Shown here: piece after piece, positions 1 through 63,719 of the stretch | How the letters are laid out: every line of letters starts with the position of its first letter | Numbering within the stretch: position 1 is the first letter of the stretch | Assembly (NCBI GenBank): GCA_054601695.1 | Contig: BAAHQB010000227.1 | Span: 186,001-250,000 of the forward strand | Length of the DNA: 64,000 bases | Reading direction: 5' to 3' | DNA from: Amorphochlora amoebiformis | Lineage: Eukaryota; Cercozoa; Chlorarachniophyceae | Made by a program: the position numbers and the translations under genes | Notes under the pieces: model-generated | The model's input: the letters and a program-made list of their open reading frames with translations, nothing else | Databases searched by the model: none | What the model was told of the DNA's origin: nothing

Positions 1-274
1 TGGGAAGAGATTACACATGCACACAGACACACATACGCATATATTATATCACCCTGAGGGGAGTATTTATGGGATGCACACATATTCACATACGCGCATA
101 TATATTATATTAACCTGATGACATTTCTTCTATCTTACATATTCACATACGCGCATATGTGTTATATTAGCCTGAAAACAGTACTTGAAGCTATCTCTGC
201 TGATCGAGTCGCATGCCTCATGCTGTGATATATGAAAAGGATACATATTCACATATGCGCATGTATTATGTTAG
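1..274 (+). repeat. Degenerate tandem repeat carrying exon-like fragments upstream of gene A
   Basis: Four diverged units are visible. Each has a block like CATATTCACATACGCGCATA, then a TTAG or TTAA acceptor-like site, then a CCTGA... sequence, beginning near 47, 112, 171 and 275. The unit at 171-220 aligns with the presumed real exon at 275 (shared CTCTGCTGA and CGCATGCC) but reads into a TGA in the exon frame. I read these as decayed copies of the acceptor plus 5' part of the gene A exon at 275, so the left edge of the window probably lies in an intron of gene A. Confidence 0.55.
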
Positions 275-434
275 CCTGATGATAGCACTTATCAATCTCT
301 GCTGAGGGAAGCGCATGCCTACGATCCTGTGGACCACCCTCTGGTTGAGCCTCATGGTATGGTTTTCATGTGTGTGGAAAGATTCTTTGTTGGATTTATG
401 TATGTAGATATTGTAGATAGGTATGTATATATGC

Positions 435-489
<55 letters not shown>

Positions 490-524
490 TGTGTACGTGT
501 ATGTATATGTATTTATGTGTGTGT

Positions 525-581
<57 letters not shown>

Positions 582-613
582 ACACATATTATATGTGTGT
601 GTGTGTGTGTGTG

Positions 614-666
<53 letters not shown>

Positions 667-719
667 TGTATGTGTGTATGTATATATGTATATTAAAAAC
701 ACATATACATACACATATG

Positions 720-763
<44 letters not shown>

Positions 764-1627
764 GCATACATATAGAATATGTGTGTGCATATGTATATAT
801 ATATACATATGTACTACCTATTAGCATATGCGTACATGTGTGCTTGTCACACACACGCATACATGTACACATACACACATATATGTGTATATGTGTGTGT
901 ACACATATATTATTGTGTGTGTGTGTATGTATGCATACATATACATATACATATACACATACACACATACATATGTGTGTGTGTATACACACATATATGC
1001 ATATTACACATATATACATATATATATAAATATATACATATATATATATATATATAAATATATATGTATATATGCACATATTTTATGTATATATATATAT
1101 ATATACACACATATATGTAACATTTATATACACATACACACATATAACATACATATACACATACATAATACATACATATTCTCATATATGCATACACATA
1201 TTGTTTTTACGCATGTAAATGTATGAATAAGTTTACATACAGAGTATACATACATACTAGTATGTATATAGATACACACACACACGTGCACATATGGATA
1301 TGTATGTATGTGTAATGTTTATGTGCACATATATAATATATGTACATAACACTTATACACATATATAATACATGTACACACATATGCACATACAATACAT
1401 ACATGTGCATGCACATACATTACATACATACATACATATACATATATATATATATATATATATAGATATACATACATGTATATGTATTGTATACATACAC
1501 ACATATATGCATTGTTATATATACACACATATACTGTAGGTACTCCTGACGAGATTCGAAGCTTAGTGGATTTATTCGAGGTGATATTCATACAAAAGTA
1601 TTACATGTATCCGCAATACATATACCC

Positions 1628-1681
<54 letters not shown>

Positions 1682-2141
1682 ATATATATATATGTATGTA
1701 TGTATGCATATATATATATATATATACATGCATATGTATAAAATATACACATACACATATGTGTGTATTCATGTACATAACATGCATGTGTAATTTCATA
1801 TATGTAGTAACATATTATATATACACATACACACATATTTTCCTATATAACCACCCTAGGATATCGAATACGAGATCTTACCTGTTCCAGCCACCACCAC
1901 CTTATCAACCACCCCCCCCTCACGAGTGGCCCCGAAGCGCGGAGCCCCAGAGCCCCACATGAACGATTTCTACCAGATTGACGCAGAAGACCAATTTCCA
2001 GACAGTTTGAGCAATGACAGCTTTCTTAACGACGAGAACGCTGAATACCTTCGATCCCTGACCAAGGATGGATCAGAGCTACCGGAGGAGGCATCAGATC
2101 CTATAGAAGCGTACTTGATGTGGCGCACGCGCAATGGTTGA
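275..2141 (+). CDS. Gene A: 3' end of a spliced gene of unknown function (exons 275-356, 1540-1580, 1860-2141)
   Basis: Three exons join in frame. Exon 275-356 follows TTAG, reads [20 protein letters not shown] and ends one base into a codon before GTATGG. Exon 1540-1580 follows CTGTAG, completes that codon as Gly, reads [13 protein letters not shown] and ends in phase 0 before GTGATA. Exon 1860-2141 follows CCCTAG, reads [15 protein letters not shown], then a Pro/Arg-rich stretch, then an acidic tail ending YLMWRTRNG and TGA at 2139-2141. The phases 1 and 0 match at both junctions. The introns (1183 and 279 nt) are (TA)n/(CA)n. No family is recognised; the C-terminus is acidic and probably disordered (rich in D, E, S, N). 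The 5' part lies outside the window. An ATG at 1959 inside the last exon is internal, not the start. Confidence 0.75.
357..1539 (+). repeat. Microsatellite intron of gene A
   Basis: Alternating (TA)n runs (about 437-486, 529-577, 618-657, 731-758), (TG)n/(CA)n and TACA/TGTA mixtures. Six-frame translations give long YIYIYI or THTHTH frames that are artefacts of the 2-bp repeat. Nothing else is visible. Confidence 0.8.
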
Positions 2142-2640
2142 GCCTCATTTTGTTATTATTATTACAAAACGTACGACCATTAATGTAGTTAATTAGGATA
2201 CGGACGATTATCTATTGTGCTGACGGTAATGATCAATGGTTAATGATTGACCGTCATATCTAAATTATGTATAGCTGTAAACTAGGTAAAATACTAGGAA
2301 TTTCATAATTTCTAGTTATGGAAGGATTAAATCATTGAATATTATAAACTCTAGAAACTGAGTTTGCAAGTGAACGAAGTTTAAAAAACTACGATATCAT
2401 CACACAAATTTTATACCATTTAAGTTTATAAACACCGGTCAGATTCGGATTATAACTTAAACTAGTAAATATGGATATTCTACATACTGAGATAGTCCAA
2501 CTTCGCCATCAGCTACTCGAGCTCTCGGAATCAGCGGCTACCTTGCCATAACTCTATTTCTCATGTTCGCGCGCCGACCCGACAGCCTTGCTCTAGATGC
2601 TGCTACCGAATCGTACGGACTGACTGCATACATGTAGCGT
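2142..2640. other. Non-repetitive intergenic stretch between genes A and B
   Basis: One of the few non-microsatellite intervals, AT-rich to about 2480 and then more mixed. On + there is an ATG at 2471 opening a 26-codon frame (MDILHTEIVQLRHQLLELSE...) that stops at TAA with no GT donor before the stop. It looks like the start of a coiled coil but cannot be completed. On -, 2641 downward follows a CTTCAG acceptor and could end gene B. Probably it holds the 3' ends of genes A and B; I cannot decide about the + frame. Confidence 0.35.
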
Positions 2641-2793
2641 CCTGAAGATGTATGTTTGTGTGTGTGTGTATATGTGTCAATACGTGTTTATATGTGCATG
2701 TTATGTGCATATATACATATTATACATATTATACGCAGTAAAAGACAAATGTATATATATTATATGTAAGTATATATATATATATACATATAT

Positions 2794-2881
<88 letters not shown>

Positions 2882-2922
2882 GTATGATGTCCATATACAT
2901 ATATTCATATGTAGATATATTT

Positions 2923-2956
<34 letters not shown>

Positions 2957-3052
2957 TTTGTGTCTGTATGTATGTGTGTGTGTGCTTGTATAATACGCTT
3001 GTATATTCTCTATATATATATATATATATATACATAAGATATAGATGTATAC

Positions 3053-3091
<39 letters not shown>

Positions 3092-3128
3092 TGCAATATT
3101 ATATAAACACATATTTTACATATATATA

Positions 3129-3191
<63 letters not shown>

Positions 3192-3440
3192 CATATATCT
3201 TTATACTAATATACATGCCTACATGTGCATGTATCCATATATATATATATACACACATATATAATTATATATATATATATATATATATATACTATATACA
3301 TATACATACATACATATCCATATATTTATATACCGATATATGTGATAAATAAATTTATTACACATATCTACCTTTGGAGGCATGGTGTGTGACAGGCGAG
3401 TACGTAGCGGTCGGTTTGGGAAGCCGTTCTCTATCGGCAT
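2603..3440 (-). CDS. Gene B (tentative): short spliced gene, first exon 3440-3372, possible last exon 2641-2603
   Basis: On the - strand ATG at 3440 opens [20 protein letters not shown], then PPK and a good donor (AAG|GTAGATATG) in phase 0. The next island on - after a CTTCAG acceptor (2641) reads [12 protein letters not shown] and TAG in phase 0. Joined, this is a basic 35-aa peptide. Another frame of the second island is open for 33 codons ([20 protein letters not shown]...), so a different acceptor or a missing exon is possible. The 730 bp between are (TA)n. The first exon could instead be coincidental, because its + strand is open too. Function unknown. Confidence 0.3.
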
Positions 3441-3510
3441 ATTCCTATATGGATATATGCATATATCTATTTAAATATATATATGTTTATATCTATTTAA
3501 TATATATCTG

Positions 3511-3547
<37 letters not shown>

Positions 3548-3569
3548 GTATATATCAATGTTCTATGTG

Positions 3570-3620
<51 letters not shown>

Positions 3621-3631
3621 TTATTCACAAA

Positions 3632-3703
<72 letters not shown>

Positions 3704-3773
3704 TACACATATATATGTGTGTGTATGTGTGGAGATATATTCTACATGTATCTATTTGTATACTATATGCGCA

Positions 3774-3810
<37 letters not shown>

Positions 3811-3943
3811 GTACACGTGAATAAAAGCATATGTATAAGTATCAATTTGTTTTTATCTCTCTTTCTCTCTGTCTCCCTATCTCTCTCTCTATACTTATAT
3901 TTTATATATACAAACATATCTATATATCCATACATGCAAATAG

Positions 3944-3994
<51 letters not shown>

Positions 3995-4064
3995 TCACTT
4001 TCTAGAAGGGCTAGATAAGCATCCGGATTAGAGTTAGGGTTAGGGTTTAGGATTAGGGTTAGGT
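3441..4064. repeat. Microsatellites between genes B and C
   Basis: (TA)n at about 3514-3542, 3573-3607, 3666-3701, 3779-3808 and 3948-3989; (CA)n at 3632-3664; a CT-rich tract at 3856-3893; a short TTAGGG-type stretch at 4030-4067. No gene seen. Confidence 0.7.
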
Positions 4065-4395
4065 CTAGGAATGTTCCTGGATTCTTCTCGATTCTTGTAG
4101 AGACGGAAGCTCTTCTGAATGTATGTTATATTTCCGCCAGACGTAGTCATGGTAACGACGTAGACAGATGCTATGAATCCTCATTTGGGTCTGAGTAGAG
4201 TTGTATGCATGTGTTTGTATCTTCAACGTATGTACGTGTGTATATGAATGAACGTGTGTATATGTATATGTAGATGTTTGTTTGGTATGTATGTGAGTAT
4301 ATGTTGTGGCTTGTGTGTACGTTTTTGTGTATTATCTGAGATGTATACATATAACTATACATATGTATACACGTATATATAAGGTTATATATGTG

Positions 4396-4450
<55 letters not shown>

Positions 4451-5727
4451 TATATGTATACACACATACATATGTATATATATTTTTATGTACATTTATA
4501 TATATATATATATAGATATATTTATATTTATATGTATTACATATACTAACATGTATACCTGTAGATAAATGCACATCTTAAATTTGTTCAACATACATAT
4601 TATACATAATGTATATATATATATGTGTATATATAATGTATGTATTTATATACATATAAGTTATATTATGCACATAAACATATATCCACATGCCCATATA
4701 CATATACAAATCTATAAATATCTACACACACACACACAAACATATTCTATACACATATTATACATCGACACATTTACCTCCCGATAGAGCCACATCCTAA
4801 ATTTCGTCAACATCCTTGGCTTATACGGCTGAGGGTCCACTCCAGGAGGCTACATACCGCTTAAACTTAGGCTTTCGATTAGGGTTAGGGTTGTGGTCAG
4901 GATTAGGGTCAGCGTTAGGGTTAGGGTTAGGGTTAAGATTATGGTTAGGGTTAGGGTTAGGGTTTTCGAATAGGGTTAGGGTTGCGGTCAGGGTTGGGGT
5001 TTGGGTTACGGTCAGGTAAGGTTTTGGGTTAGGGTTACAGTTAGCATCAGGATTAGGGTTAGGGATAGGGTTAGGATTAGGGTTTTAGGGTTACGGTTAG
5101 GGTTTGGGTCAGGGTTACAGTTAGAATTAGGGTCAGGGTTGGGGTTAGGATTAGGATTAAGATTAGAGCGAGGATTAGGGGTGGGGTAATGATAAGGGTT
5201 AGGGTTAGCGTAAGGATTAAAGTTGGGTTAGTCTTACGGTCAGGATTAGGGTTTGGGTTAGGGTTAGGATTAGGATTAGGTTTAAGGTTTGAGTCAGGAT
5301 TAGCGTTATTGTTAGGGCTGAGGTCATGATTAGGGTTAAGGTTACGGTAAGGATTAAGGCTAGGGTTATGGTTAGGGCTATGGTCCGGATTAGGGTTAGG
5401 GCTAAGGTTAAGATTAGGGTTAGGGTTAGGGTGGTGAGGATTAGACTATTTTTAGGGTTGGGGTCATGAATAGGGTTAGGTCAGGGCAAGAATTAAGTTA
5501 GGGTTAGGGTTACGGTCAGGATTAGGGTTTCGGTTAGGGTTAGGGTTAGAGAGAGGATTAGGGTTATTGTTAGGGTCATGATTAGTGTTAGGGTTAGGAT
5601 TAGGGTTAGGGTTAGGGTTAGGGTTAGGGTTAGGGTTAGGGTTAGGGTCATGGTTAGGGTGACTAGTCCTGCGTTGAGCTTACGAGCCTCTTCGAGTGTC
5701 TTAGGGGGCTTCACCTACACACACATA

Positions 5728-5758
<31 letters not shown>

Positions 5759-5769
5759 GTAAATATATG

Positions 5770-5814
<45 letters not shown>

Positions 5815-5851
5815 GAATATTGTATGTACATCTATTTAAATGTAGATGTAT

Positions 5852-5912
<61 letters not shown>

Positions 5913-5941
5913 CACACACACGAACAAATATATGTATACAT

Positions 5942-6036
<95 letters not shown>

Positions 6037-6060
6037 CGTATGTATATATACGTACATACA

Positions 6061-6103
<43 letters not shown>

Positions 6104-6818
6104 TATATAAAGATATCTACATACATATACATACATACACACACACACATATACACATTTGCATACACATCCACACATACATAATACACACACACACATA
6201 CATATACATCTTCTACACATCCATACATACAAACACACACACACACACACACACACGCACATAAAGATAACCTTTGTACACATTCATCCATACATGCATA
6301 ACACACACACACACATACATATACATCACATCCATATATTAACACATACACACACACACATACATCTACATTTGAATTCACATACATACGTATATACACA
6401 CACCCACACACACACACACACATACATACATATAGGTCTTCCTACACATCCATGCATACATACAAACACACACATACACACACAAGCATACATACATATC
6501 TTCCTATACATTTATAAATACAAACATACACACACACACGCACACATACATACATATACATTTGCATTATTGACATACATACAAACACACACACACACAC
6601 GTATATAAAAATAGTCTCCAACACATCCATCCATACATACATAACACACACACACACACACACAAATGTATGTATATATATATATATATATATATACATA
6701 TACATCTTCCTACACATCCATATACATACGAAAACCCCACCTTAGTAACAGTTAACTTTTTATTTATTTTCTGATTATTTCGCAGAGCCTTCCGCAAGGG
6801 CCAAGCAGTACCCACCAT
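4065..6818 (-). CDS. Gene C: small basic protein of four phase-0 exons, unknown function
   Basis: Read on the - strand. Exon 1, 6818-6741, begins at an ATG directly after [26 protein letters not shown], then KLTVTK|GTGGGG. Exon 2, 5714-5664, follows [29 protein letters not shown]. Exon 3, 4849-4778, follows [27 protein letters not shown], then LYRE|GTAAAT. Exon 4, 4190-4065, follows [28 protein letters not shown], then [21 protein letters not shown] and TAG. All junctions are phase 0; total about 108 aa, very rich in R and K. Because an AG immediately precedes the ATG, exon 1 might be internal and the protein longer. The sequence LYR occurs, but not in the usual N-terminal LYR-protein setting, so I do not assign that family. 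The charge and size would suit a ribosomal or organelle-complex subunit, which is a guess. Introns are (TA)n/(CA)n and, at 4850-5663, telomere-like. Confidence 0.65.
4867..5663 (-). repeat. Telomere-like array inside a gene C intron (CCCTAA on the sense strand)
   Basis: About 0.8 kb of TTAGGG units on + with frequent one-base variants (TTACGG, TTAGGA, TCAGGG), purest at 5588-5650. Relative to gene C (- strand) the repeat is CCCTAA in sense. The RVRVRV and LTLTLT frames here are repeat translations. Confidence 0.85.
5715..6740. repeat. (TA)n and (CA)n intron of gene C
   Basis: Long (TA)n runs (about 5779-5808, 5861-5908, 5957-6032, 6068-6098), then 600 bp of (CA)n interrupted by a CATCTTCC-TACACATCCATACATAC motif that recurs at about 6208, 6433, 6500, 6612 and 6700, i.e. 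a loose minisatellite. No exon seen. Confidence 0.7.
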
Positions 6819-6869
6819 CTAAAAGATTACATCACAATTATTGTCACAATTTGGGCTAGAAAATAGATT

Positions 6870-8155
6870 TGATCAGGGTTAGGGTTAGGGTTAGCTACCA
6901 TTCGGATTAGGGTTAGGGTTAGTTAGGGTTAGGATCAGATTATTCAGCATGTTTCAGTCCGAGGGCAATGGACTCCTCCACATTGTGGGGTCACAGTGCT
7001 GTTTGGGTTCACAGCAGAACGTGTTTTTGGGGGTGTTGAGTGTTTTAGGGTTAGGGTTAAGATTAGGGTTAGGGTTTGGCTAGGGTTAGGTTAGGGTTGA
7101 GTAGGATTGGGGTAAGGGTTTAGATTAGGATTAGGGTTAGGGTTAGGGGTAAGGTTAGGGTTAGGGTTAAGGTTAGGGTTAAGGTCAGCGTTAAGTTTAG
7201 GGGCTAAGTTAGGTGCATAAATAAAGGATTAGGATTAGGTGAAATTAGGGTTAACCCTAACCTGAGACCCTACCAGCACCATGCTTAATAATTGCCCTAC
7301 CTAACCCTAACCCGACACCCTAACCCTAACCATAATCGTAATGCAACCAACGTAATGCTAACCGTATCCGTAACCGTAACCGTAACCGTAACCCTAATCC
7401 TAACCCTAACCCTAACACCCTACCTCAAATTCTAACCCTACTTCCATCCGTACCTCGACCAAACTCTAACCCGACACCCTAACCCTAACCCTAATCCAAA
7501 CCTTAACACGACGCACTAAGACATCTTCACCCTAACCGTAACCCTAACCAAATCAGTACTCAACTGTAACCCTACATGTATCTAATCCTAACCCTAACCC
7601 TACCTAACCTTAACCCTAAACATATTTTCACCGTAACCCTAACATTACCAAGCCTAACCCTACACCCTAAATATATCTAAGTCCACATCTATCAAACCCT
7701 AACCAACGTTGACCCTAAACTATTTCTAACCCTAGCCCTAACAACTCCCAATCTTAACCCAACCCTAGCTAACCCCAGCTAACCCTAGCCTTACCTGACC
7801 CTAAACTATTTCTAACCGTAGCAATAAAAAAATCCCAATCTTAACCCAACCCTAGCTAACCTTAGCTAACCCTAGCCTTACCTGACCCTAACCCTAGCCC
7901 TGACCTTAACCCTAGTCCCAACCCTAACCCTAACCCTAAGTAATCCTAACTCTAACCCTAACCTAACGTAGGGTCGGGTTAGGTTTAGGGTGAGGGTTAG
8001 TGTCAGGGAGCATAGGTTAAGGTGTCGCGCTAAGGTTAGGGTGTAAGGTTAGGGTTAGGATTAGGTTGTCCGGTTAGGGTTAGGGTTACGGTTAGGGTTA
8101 GGATTATGATTAGGGTTAGGGTTAGGGTTAGGGTTAGGGTTAGCGGTGGGGAATT
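6870..8155. repeat. Telomere-like block that switches strand twice, between genes C and D
   Basis: TTAGGG orientation at 6870-7250, CCCTAA at 7251-7970, TTAGGG again at 7972-8148. Units are degenerate. At 7245-7260 the two orientations meet head to head in a 16-bp palindrome (TTAGGGTTAACCCTAA). An 88-bp tandem duplication (CTAAACTATTTCTAACC... to CTTACCTGACC) lies at about 7715-7888. One copy of the interspersed motif sits at 6933-7010. Confidence 0.85.
6933..7010 (-). repeat. Interspersed telomere-associated motif, copy 1 (fullest copy)
   Basis: On the - strand it runs from CCCAAACAGCAC through ACCCCACAATGTGGAGGAGT, ...CCTCGGACTGAAACATGC and TGAATAATCTGATCCTAACC. Two small inverted repeats are visible (CCACA/TGTGG, and GTCC..GGAC in other copies). 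Seven related copies occur downstream, all oriented with CCCTAA. Confidence 0.75.
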
Positions 8156-8174
8156 AGATACTCTAGAGCGGAAG

Positions 8175-12620
<4,446 letters not shown>

Positions 12621-12621
12621 T

Positions 12622-12725
12622 CCATATAAATATTTATCGGCAGACCTCAATATCCTCGCTCTTCGGTGCAACAGCATACCCTCTACTCTTCTCAATTGAA
12701 AACCCTTCAAGACAAACCAACCTTA
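12622..12725 (-). CDS. Candidate exon(s) on the - strand, unassigned
   Basis: Non-repetitive island open in two - frames: [20 protein letters not shown]... and [20 protein letters not shown].... It contains donor-like GAGG|GTATGC and GAG|GTCTGC. The second frame would end in phase 1 at GTATGC, which is the phase needed by the gene D exon at 10760. It could also be the 3' part of the small membrane-protein gene at 13 kb. Undecided. Confidence 0.3.
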
Positions 12726-12883
12726 TCATTCCCTCCCCCATGCAAAAAAAGAAAATAGGCTCAAAGGAAAGGGATGTGATCACCTAACCCCTCATCATCA
12801 ATCCACGATCGAGTCTCCCATCTCATGCTTTTGCTCCTGTTTCACAAAGAATAACATAAGCGCAACCATGAGATCGGAGAAAT

Positions 12884-13018
12884 TCAACTCTTCCTTCCTC
12901 TCCCCTTTCCAGAAAATAATTTTTTTTTCCGGGAAAGTGTATGCCTTTGGGTCGAAGCACGATAGAGGGAGGCGGCTAGGATGATGATAAGCGCGAAAGC
13001 CCAGCCGATGGCACCCAT
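12884..13018 (-). CDS. Gene E (tentative): 44-aa single-pass membrane peptide
   Basis: ATG at 13018 on - opens MGAIGWAFALIIILAASLYR followed by ASTQRHTLSRKKKLFSGKGR and GRKS, TGA at 12886-12884. Residues 5-19 form a clear hydrophobic segment and the tail is strongly basic, as in small tail- or signal-anchored proteins. An in-frame TAA lies shortly upstream, so this ATG is the natural start; an AG acceptor at 13045 (TTGTCACAG) could end a 5'UTR intron. A competing 101-codon frame (12798-13103, ending HEMGDSIVD) overlaps it in another - frame. It starts 307 bp from gene F on the other strand, consistent with a divergent pair. Family unknown. Confidence 0.4.
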   Translation of the reverse strand: MGAIGWAFALIIILAASLYRASTQRHTLSRKKKLFSGKGRGRKS

Positions 13019-13325
13019 CCCGCCCAAATCTTAAATCTTTTGCTTTCCTGTGACAAATGATATGTGACAGATGGCCATGTAACATTGAGCACGTGTTTGA
13101 CAACGAAGTCTTAATATTCGAGAAGTGAAGTCCCTAAACATCCGTTTAATAAGCATATCAAAACCTCTAAGATAAATTATAAGTGATAAAATATCTAGAG
13201 GGTTAAACATATATTATTAGAGGTTCTGACGAATCTCTTAAATATTTGTTTAAAGGTTTCGCTTCTCTACGTCGAAGGCCTCTTAGCAGGGCATCCCAGG
13301 ATAGAGGCGCTTCTTCTTCACCGTG

Positions 13326-14063
13326 ATGTCTGGTAATAAATCCTCTGCTCCAGATAAGGTAAGTCCTTGAACGAAGTTATTAAAACTAAGCACGATCTTA
13401 TGGTAAAAAATTGTCACACACTATATGATGAATTGGGTGTGTATTACTCCCGTGTAAATGTGTGTATGTGTTGCACAAATGATATTATTCATCAGAATTT
13501 TCCCTCCGATGCACCTCTGCGCCAAAAAGTACGAATGAAAAAGAGGAAACAAAGGAGTAAGAAGGAAGTCAACAATGGAACACCTAAGGGTTCAAAGATT
13601 GCGGTCAGGAATGCATAAGAGCGAACTTTCATACCAGAGGGCGCAAAGCTGGTCATTAAGGATGATCCCTTCACTCGCGCTGTGCTGAATAAAGCCGTGG
13701 TAAGAGGAGATGGCTCGACTTATTGGAGAAATGTTTTGTGCCACAGTTGTTCGTGAAGGATGATCCCATCACTCCCGCCGTGATGAGCGAAGTAGTGGTA
13801 GCAGAAGACGGCTCGACTCATTGGCGAAATGGTAGAAGACCGAAGATGTTATCTACTCTTGATACTAAGAGTCATATCGACGCCGGTAAGAGTGGTCACG
13901 ACTCCGAGAATCGTAACGACGAGAAGGATAGTGCGCAACAAGGCTTGATTGTTAACGACGAACAGGGGAGGAACAAGAAAGAAGCCTACTAATATGGACC
14001 AACTAGATGGAGTTGCAATGGAAATGGAACATTATGATCGTCAAGAAATCGAAGCTCCAAGTA
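13326..14063 (+). CDS. Gene F: short basic protein with a duplicated KDDP segment behind a stop codon; gene or decaying gene
   Basis: ATG at 13326 reads [11 protein letters not shown] and meets a perfect donor (AAG|GTAAGT). An exon after ATTCATCAG at 13496 continues in phase 0: [20 protein letters not shown], then [20 protein letters not shown] and TAA at 13616. The same frame continues past that TAA as [21 protein letters not shown] related segment follows in a second frame ([20 protein letters not shown], then GSTHWRN), so the KDDP...DGST-WRN unit occurs twice. A GTGGTAAGA inside copy 1 and CCACAG before copy 2 could bound a 47-nt intron. A third frame ([20 protein letters not shown]) runs to about 14063 near a GTATGG donor. 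The first two exons look sound; the rest needs transcripts. No family recognised. Confidence 0.5.
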
Positions 14064-14069
14064 TGGACG

Positions 14070-15525
<1,456 letters not shown>

Positions 15526-16259
15526 GGTTTATATTAGACACGTGTTGAGCTATTAGAGATCCACGTGCTTTGCACGTGGATCTCCGCTACGGATATGAGA
15601 CTAGATTATGGGACACATATTGAACTGAGGCTATTTCATGATATAGAAATAGGGTATTAACCTACTTACTTTATCTCACAATGTGACAGGGTTTTATGTC
15701 AATCTTGACCTCTAACAAATAAATTCGTATTGATGTAACTCAGGCGAAATCACTAACCACGGATTCTGTCTTCCAGAGTGACATCTCGCCAAATGGGGCC
15801 AAGGATGCCTTGCCCGTTGTCACACAGAATGAGCAGATATTACCGCTCAAGCATCGATGGCCCTGTCCAACACCTCAAGCTTGACGACGAAAATTTATGT
15901 AGATAGATTTAGTAGATGCTCCGTACGCGATAAGAGGTAGTGTAATGAATCCCAGAAATTAGGTTATGAAACTTCTGTCACAGAGATAAGAGATTTATAT
16001 ATACATATTATAGTTCCCTAGTTTTACAATTCTCTAGATTCTATACACAATTATATGCTACTAGATATCTCTAGTATCTAGAGTTGATACACTGTATGAC
16101 TCATGGTAATCATACTATACAGAGATGGTTCGAACTTCTTTAAGAAAATTCTGTATTCTAATTCTGGAAATACTCGTGATAGCTCTAAGATTTCCATTTT
16201 TCAACACGATGCTCACAATCTAGTATTACTGTGCACACGCGGCGACTTTGGACTCGAAC
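15526..16259. other. Non-repetitive stretch downstream of the lipocalin gene
   Basis: Contains a perfect hairpin (15556-15584). A candidate + exon after TCTTCCAG at 15777 reads SDISPNGAKDALPVVTQNEQ, ILPLKHRWPCPTPQA and TGA at 15884; a second frame of it is also open. A + frame at 16103-16315 overlaps the antisense of the lipocalin's last exon. I cannot connect any of these to a gene. Confidence 0.4.
15556..15584. promoter_or_regulatory. Perfect 12-bp stem hairpin with CACGTG cores
   Basis: GAGATCCACGTG, loop CTTTG, CACGTGGATCTC. Both arms contain CACGTG, the G-box/E-box core, and two more ACGTG sequences lie within 40 bp upstream (GGTTCACGTGG, ACACGTGTTG). No poly-T follows. It could be a paired factor-binding site, a structured 3' element of the lipocalin transcript (stop 676 bp away) or a small mobile-element relic. 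Confidence 0.5.
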
Positions 16260-19010
<2,751 letters not shown>

Positions 19011-19288
19011 GATTTCTGATTTCTCGCCTTCCCAAACGAACGGTGTACGTCGACCACCGGAAGCGTGGCCGGAAGCCAATCGAATAGGGGGAGAGAGGCT
19101 CCCGAGACTCCCAAATCTCTCTGAATACTCGGCGGTATTATGCGGGATTCCGATAAAAGTCCCGGGATAATTTCACAATAAATTCAGGCATTTTGGGCCT
19201 ATTTCGTGACCGGACAAAGTGTCACACTTCGACGGACATTCCAGGGACACAGGCTCACAGCACACCAACGCCTTGGAGCGCGGGAACG
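19011..19288. promoter_or_regulatory. Divergent promoter region between lipocalin and the giant gene
   Basis: 278 bp of non-repetitive sequence between two start codons facing away from each other. It has mixed base composition, unlike the surrounding (TA)n. I see no TATA box or obvious repeated site; CACACTTCGACGG near 19222 and CAGCACACCAACGCC near 19257 are simply unremarkable sequence. Called from gene positions only. Confidence 0.5.

Positions 19289-63719
<44,431 letters not shown>

Noticed and set aside
266-824. Long open frames rich in YIYIYI and HTHTHT, here and in dozens of other places
   Set aside because: They translate (TA)n, (CA)n or TATG repeats, are open on both strands and in several frames, and lack coding-like composition.
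2471-2551. MDILHTEIVQLRHQLLELSE as the first exon of a coiled-coil gene
   Set aside because: No GT or plausible GC donor before the TAA and no compatible following exon found.
4816-5189. [18 protein letters not shown] and NPNPNP frames in telomere-like tracts
   Set aside because: Any 6-bp CCCTAA/TTAGGG array is open in several frames; they lie in introns or between genes.
4065-6818. LYR-motif protein assignment for gene C
   Set aside because: LYR occurs at residues 64-66 without the N-terminal placement or the following conserved pattern of that family.
13616-13618. Reassigned stop codon (TAA read as an amino acid)
   Set aside because: Gene D ends at TAA, gene C at TAG, and genes A and G at TGA, each in place; a decaying gene or missed intron explains gene F better.
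15777-15884. SDISPNGAKDALPVVTQNEQ exon as an eIF4E-type N-terminus
   Set aside because: Only LKHRW loosely resembles eIF4E; no continuation was found and a second frame is open too.
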